A DNA stretch of 8,258 nucleotides from Akkermansiaceae bacterium (lineage in GTDB: Bacteria > Verrucomicrobiota > Verrucomicrobiia > Verrucomicrobiales > Akkermansiaceae): contig JAQGPE010000746.1 of the NCBI GenBank assembly GCA_028293225.1, positions 1-8,258 of the forward strand. Direction: 5' to 3'. The position numbers and the translations under genes are program-made. This document shows positions 6,285 to 8,258 of the stretch, piece by piece (the stretch's first letter is position 1; every line of letters begins with the position of its first letter). Under the pieces are notes generated by a model. The model had not been told where the DNA came from. It did no database searches and saw only the letters and a program-made list of their open reading frames with translations.

Positions 6285-7358
6285 ATGCCCCGGGTTCAAT
6301 TCCTCGATTTCCTGAAAGGCGTCCTCATTTTCCTGGTGGTCACCGGGCACGTCCTTCAACACGGCATTTATCAGTGGCAGGGGCACTGGCAGGACCCGCT
6401 GTTCAAGGCGATCTATCTCTTCCACATGCCGCTTTTCATGGCGGTGGCCGGGTATCTTTCGCAGCCGGGCATCGAGAGGATCTCCGCCTGGCAGGCGATC
6501 CAGTCGCGGTTCACGGCCTACATCGTGCCGGTGATCGTCTGGTCGACTCTCTACTGCCTCGCCGTCAGTGTGCTGATCGACCACCTCAGTCACGAAACGA
6601 TCGGCCGGCTTCCCGCTTACCTGTTCAAGCAAATCACCAGCGATCTCTGGTTCCTCGGCGCGCTGTTCGGCTCCGTCGTGGTCACCGCCCTGACCCGGCT
6701 GACCGGCCGTCACTTCGCCATCTTCTATCCGCTGTCTTTCCTCGCGGTGCTTTGCCTGCCGGAATATGGGAATCTCATCCTCTTCAAGTTCACCTATCCG
6801 TTTTTCCAGATCGGCTATGGGCTGGCGAAATGGGGAATTCCCGGCTTCTTCACCAGGAAGCCGCTGACCGTCTTCCTTGCCGCCCTGATCCCAGCAGCGA
6901 TCTGCTACACCTTGTTCCGCACGGACACTTACGTCTATAACTCAGGAATGGCCCTGACTGCGGCGAACGCCTCGAACCTGCTCGTCCGCTTTGGCGGTGC
7001 CCTGTCGGGATCGGTGGCCGTGATCTACGCACTGCAGTTTCTCTACGGCCGCCTCTCCGGCGGAGTGAAGGGGGTCTTCGATGCCTTCGGCAGGGACTCG
7101 ATCTACATTTATATCATCCAGAACTACGTCTTCATGGTCGTGGACCGGATTTGCGACCGCGTCCACGTGCCGAAACCAAGCATGCTCACCGGCTGGCTGA
7201 TCGCGCTGGCGGCCGGCTTCCTGATCTGCGGCGGCTGCTACCTGGGCGGGAGGCTCCTGGCCCGCAATGCCTTCCTCGCCACCCTCCTTTTCGGCAAGAA
7301 AAGCCGCCGGCCAGCTCCTTCCGGTCAGGCCGCCGCCGCGGCCCGCGAAGCGACCTAA
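6285..7358 (+). CDS. Membrane acyltransferase, acyltransferase-3 (OafA/NolL-like) family
   Basis: This 357-residue integral membrane protein has about ten hydrophobic helices. Family members move acyl groups, often acetyl, onto sugars of surface polysaccharides, lipopolysaccharide or other extracytoplasmic acceptors. Diagnostic features are the N-terminal FLDFLKGVLIFLVVTGHV (6-23) with conserved His22; YLFHMPLFMAVAGYL (44-58) with His47, the family's F-x-MPLF-x-x-x-GY signature; LWFL (121-124); and FGRDSIYIYIIQN (268-280). In many members the last motif ends in His; here it is Gln279, an oddity. The ATG at 6285 gives only five residues before LDFLKG, normal for the family; no Shine-Dalgarno is seen. 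The C-terminus (about 338-357) is a basic then Ala-rich cytoplasmic tail. The substrate cannot be told from sequence. The next gene, encoding a secreted beta-helix protein, starts 78 nt downstream on the same strand; a shared role in surface glycans is possible but unproven. Confidence 0.9.
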   Translation: MPRVQFLDFLKGVLIFLVVTGHVLQHGIYQWQGHWQDPLFKAIYLFHMPLFMAVAGYLSQPGIERISAWQAIQSRFTAYIVPVIVWSTLYCLAVSVLIDHLSHETIGRLPAYLFKQITSDLWFLGALFGSVVVTALTRLTGRHFAIFYPLSFLAVLCLPEYGNLILFKFTYPFFQIGYGLAKWGIPGFFTRKPLTVFLAALIPAAICYTLFRTDTYVYNSGMALTAANASNLLVRFGGALSGSVAVIYALQFLYGRLSGGVKGVFDAFGRDSIYIYIIQNYVFMVVDRICDRVHVPKPSMLTGWLIALAAGFLICGGCYLGGRLLARNAFLATLLFGKKSRRPAPSGQAAAAAREAT

Positions 7359-7395
7359 CACTGCGGAGCCGGATACATTACCGCCACAAACAAAA

Positions 7396-7422
7396 AGAGA
7401 GTTGTTTTCACGGGCACTCTCT
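7396..7422 (+). promoter_or_regulatory. Hairpin directly before the beta-helix gene's ribosome binding site
   Basis: AGAGAGT (7396-7402) and ACTCTCT (7416-7422) are perfect reverse complements, giving a 7-bp stem with a 13-nt loop. The 3' arm ends two bases before the AGGTGGAGG that serves as ribosome binding site. No T-run follows on the plus strand, so it is not a normal terminator for the acyltransferase gene. On the minus strand the stem is followed by TTTTTG, but no minus-strand gene leads into it. It may shape translation or stability of the downstream mRNA; this is inference. Confidence 0.4.
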
Positions 7423-7424
7423 CT

Positions 7425-7433
7425 AGGTGGAGG
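7425..7433 (+). promoter_or_regulatory. Shine-Dalgarno sequence of the beta-helix gene
   Basis: AGGTGGAGG lies 3 nt before the GTG start at 7437 (its first AGG lies 9 nt before). It supports this start over any internal ATG and is the only strong Shine-Dalgarno among the seven genes of the window. Confidence 0.65.
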
Positions 7434-7436
7434 TGT

Positions 7437-8258
7437 GTGAAGTCAAACTATCGTTCATCTTTCACTCGAAACTGCCTGCTCATCTTCGCCCTTTCTCTTC
7501 CGGCGATCTCGAATGCGGCCACTTATTACGTCGATTCCGACCCCGCCGTGGGGAATGACTCGAATACCGGCACTAGCACCACAGCGCCCTGGAAAACCCT
7601 GACCAAGGCCAGCGCGGCGATTCTGCTGCCGGGAGACCAGCTTCTCTTCAAACGCGGCGGCGTCTGGCACGGCACGCTCACGCTTTCCAGCGCGGGCAAT
7701 TCCACCAGCGCCGTCTACGTCGGCGCCTATGGCAGCACTTCCGCCGCCAAACCCACCATCCATGGCGATGGCGCCACCGAAGCAACAATCTTCGTGGCCA
7801 ATGCCGCGAGTTATCTGACGCTGGAAGGCTTCTCCGTCACCAACTATGACGGCAGCGATCTCCACGACGGCGTGGAGGCGCGCCGCAGCGGCATCCAGAT
7901 CGGCACCTGGCTGGGCAGTCAGCAGAACATCCAGATCCTCAACAACGAAGTCTCGCTGGTGGAAGGCTGCAGCAACAGCACCTCCTATCTGGCGCGCGGC
8001 CAGACCGGCAGCGTCGGCTCGAACCACCAGTACGCGAACGCCGGGATCTTCGGCTACGCGAAATTCAGCACCAATCTCCTGATTTCCGGAAACCTGGTGC
8101 ACGACTGCACCGCCATGGGCATCGGCATTCTGGCCAACCGGGAAGAGATCGCAGGAGTTCCGGTCGGACAAGTTACCAATCCGGTCATCCAGGACAATGC
8201 GGTGAACAACGTCGGCGCGGACGGCATCCTGCTGGTGCAGGGAACCAACGCGCTGATC
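7437..8258 (+). CDS. Secreted right-handed parallel beta-helix protein (N-terminal part, 3' end beyond window)
   Basis: The 274 visible residues start at GTG 7437 with a classic signal peptide: MKSNYRSSFTRN (GTG read as Met), hydrophobic CLLIFALSLPAI, and cleavage near SNA/A (residue 27). The mature protein opens with YYVDSDPAVGNDSNTGTST, then APWKTLTKA (50-58), PGDQLLFKRGGVW (65-77) and YVGAYGS (94-100). This is the N-terminal cap commonly seen in secreted pectate-lyase-like beta-helix proteins. From about 115 on, Asn- and Gly-rich coils repeat: SYLTLEGFSVTNYDG, QNIQILNNEVSLVEG, NLLISGNLVHDCTAMGIGIL, and PVIQDNAVNNVGADGILLV. Relatives are polysaccharide lyases, glycosidases or adhesins; no catalytic residue can be assigned yet. 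The start is supported by the strong AGGTGGAGG. The frame stays open to the window edge, so total length and any C-terminal anchor (for example PEP-CTERM) are unknown. It is richer in Asn, Ser and Thr than its neighbours, usual for extracellular proteins. Confidence 0.88.
   Translation, partial: MKSNYRSSFTRNCLLIFALSLPAISNAATYYVDSDPAVGNDSNTGTSTTAPWKTLTKASAAILLPGDQLLFKRGGVWHGTLTLSSAGNSTSAVYVGAYGSTSAAKPTIHGDGATEATIFVANAASYLTLEGFSVTNYDGSDLHDGVEARRSGIQIGTWLGSQQNIQILNNEVSLVEGCSNSTSYLARGQTGSVGSNHQYANAGIFGYAKFSTNLLISGNLVHDCTAMGIGILANREEIAGVPVGQVTNPVIQDNAVNNVGADGILLVQGTNALI

Noticed and set aside
7455..8171. A 238-codon minus-strand open frame opposite the beta-helix gene
   Set aside because: The plus-strand frame has a signal peptide, a Shine-Dalgarno and a recognisable fold; the minus frame has none of these.

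Overview
The window is a stretch of GC-rich bacterial chromosome. It is densely coded, with long spurious ORFs on the opposite strand, as high-GC third codon positions produce. Several things point to a diderm bacterium of the PVC superphylum, most likely Verrucomicrobiota: an ExbB/ExbD pair linked to a large exported TPR protein, a divergent MenD (menaquinone pathway), frequent GTG/TTG starts with little Shine-Dalgarno sequence, and a secreted parallel beta-helix protein. This placement is inferred from gene content and style, not from a marker gene.

Left part (1-4467, minus strand). Four genes read leftward in the order exbB-like, exbD-like, TPR protein, menD (the last cut by the window edge). 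Gaps are 10, 61 and 63 nt, so they look like one operon. A plausible sigma70-type promoter lies just before exbB (4484-4511). ExbB and ExbD would form a proton-motive-force-driven motor in the inner membrane. The exported TPR protein is the obvious candidate partner in the periplasm. No TonB, TolA or second ExbD is visible. MenD makes SEPHCHC from isochorismate and 2-oxoglutarate in the cytoplasm; its place behind the motor genes may be a simple operon neighbourhood.

Middle (4468-4594, then plus strand). A 127-nt divergent intergenic region separates the operon from uvrC (4595-6169), the nucleotide excision repair nuclease subunit. This UvrC is unusual. It keeps the GIY-YIG domain, the four-cysteine Fe-S motif, the UVR motif, the RNase H-type catalytic residues and a C-terminal HhH. 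However, it lacks roughly 120 residues normally found between the UVR motif and the catalytic core, carries a ~29-residue insertion later on, and has lost the hairpin glycines of its first HhH.

Right part (plus strand). An integral-membrane acyltransferase-3 family protein (6285-7358) is followed, 78 nt later, by a secreted right-handed beta-helix protein (7437 to the edge, 3' end missing). A 7-bp hairpin sits immediately before its Shine-Dalgarno sequence. Both could act at the cell surface (glycan acylation; polysaccharide binding or cleavage), but a functional link is only inference.

I found no tRNA, rRNA, CRISPR array, insertion sequence or phage gene. The oddities most worth following are the UvrC architecture, the TonB-less ExbBD-TPR module and the altered active-site positions in MenD.
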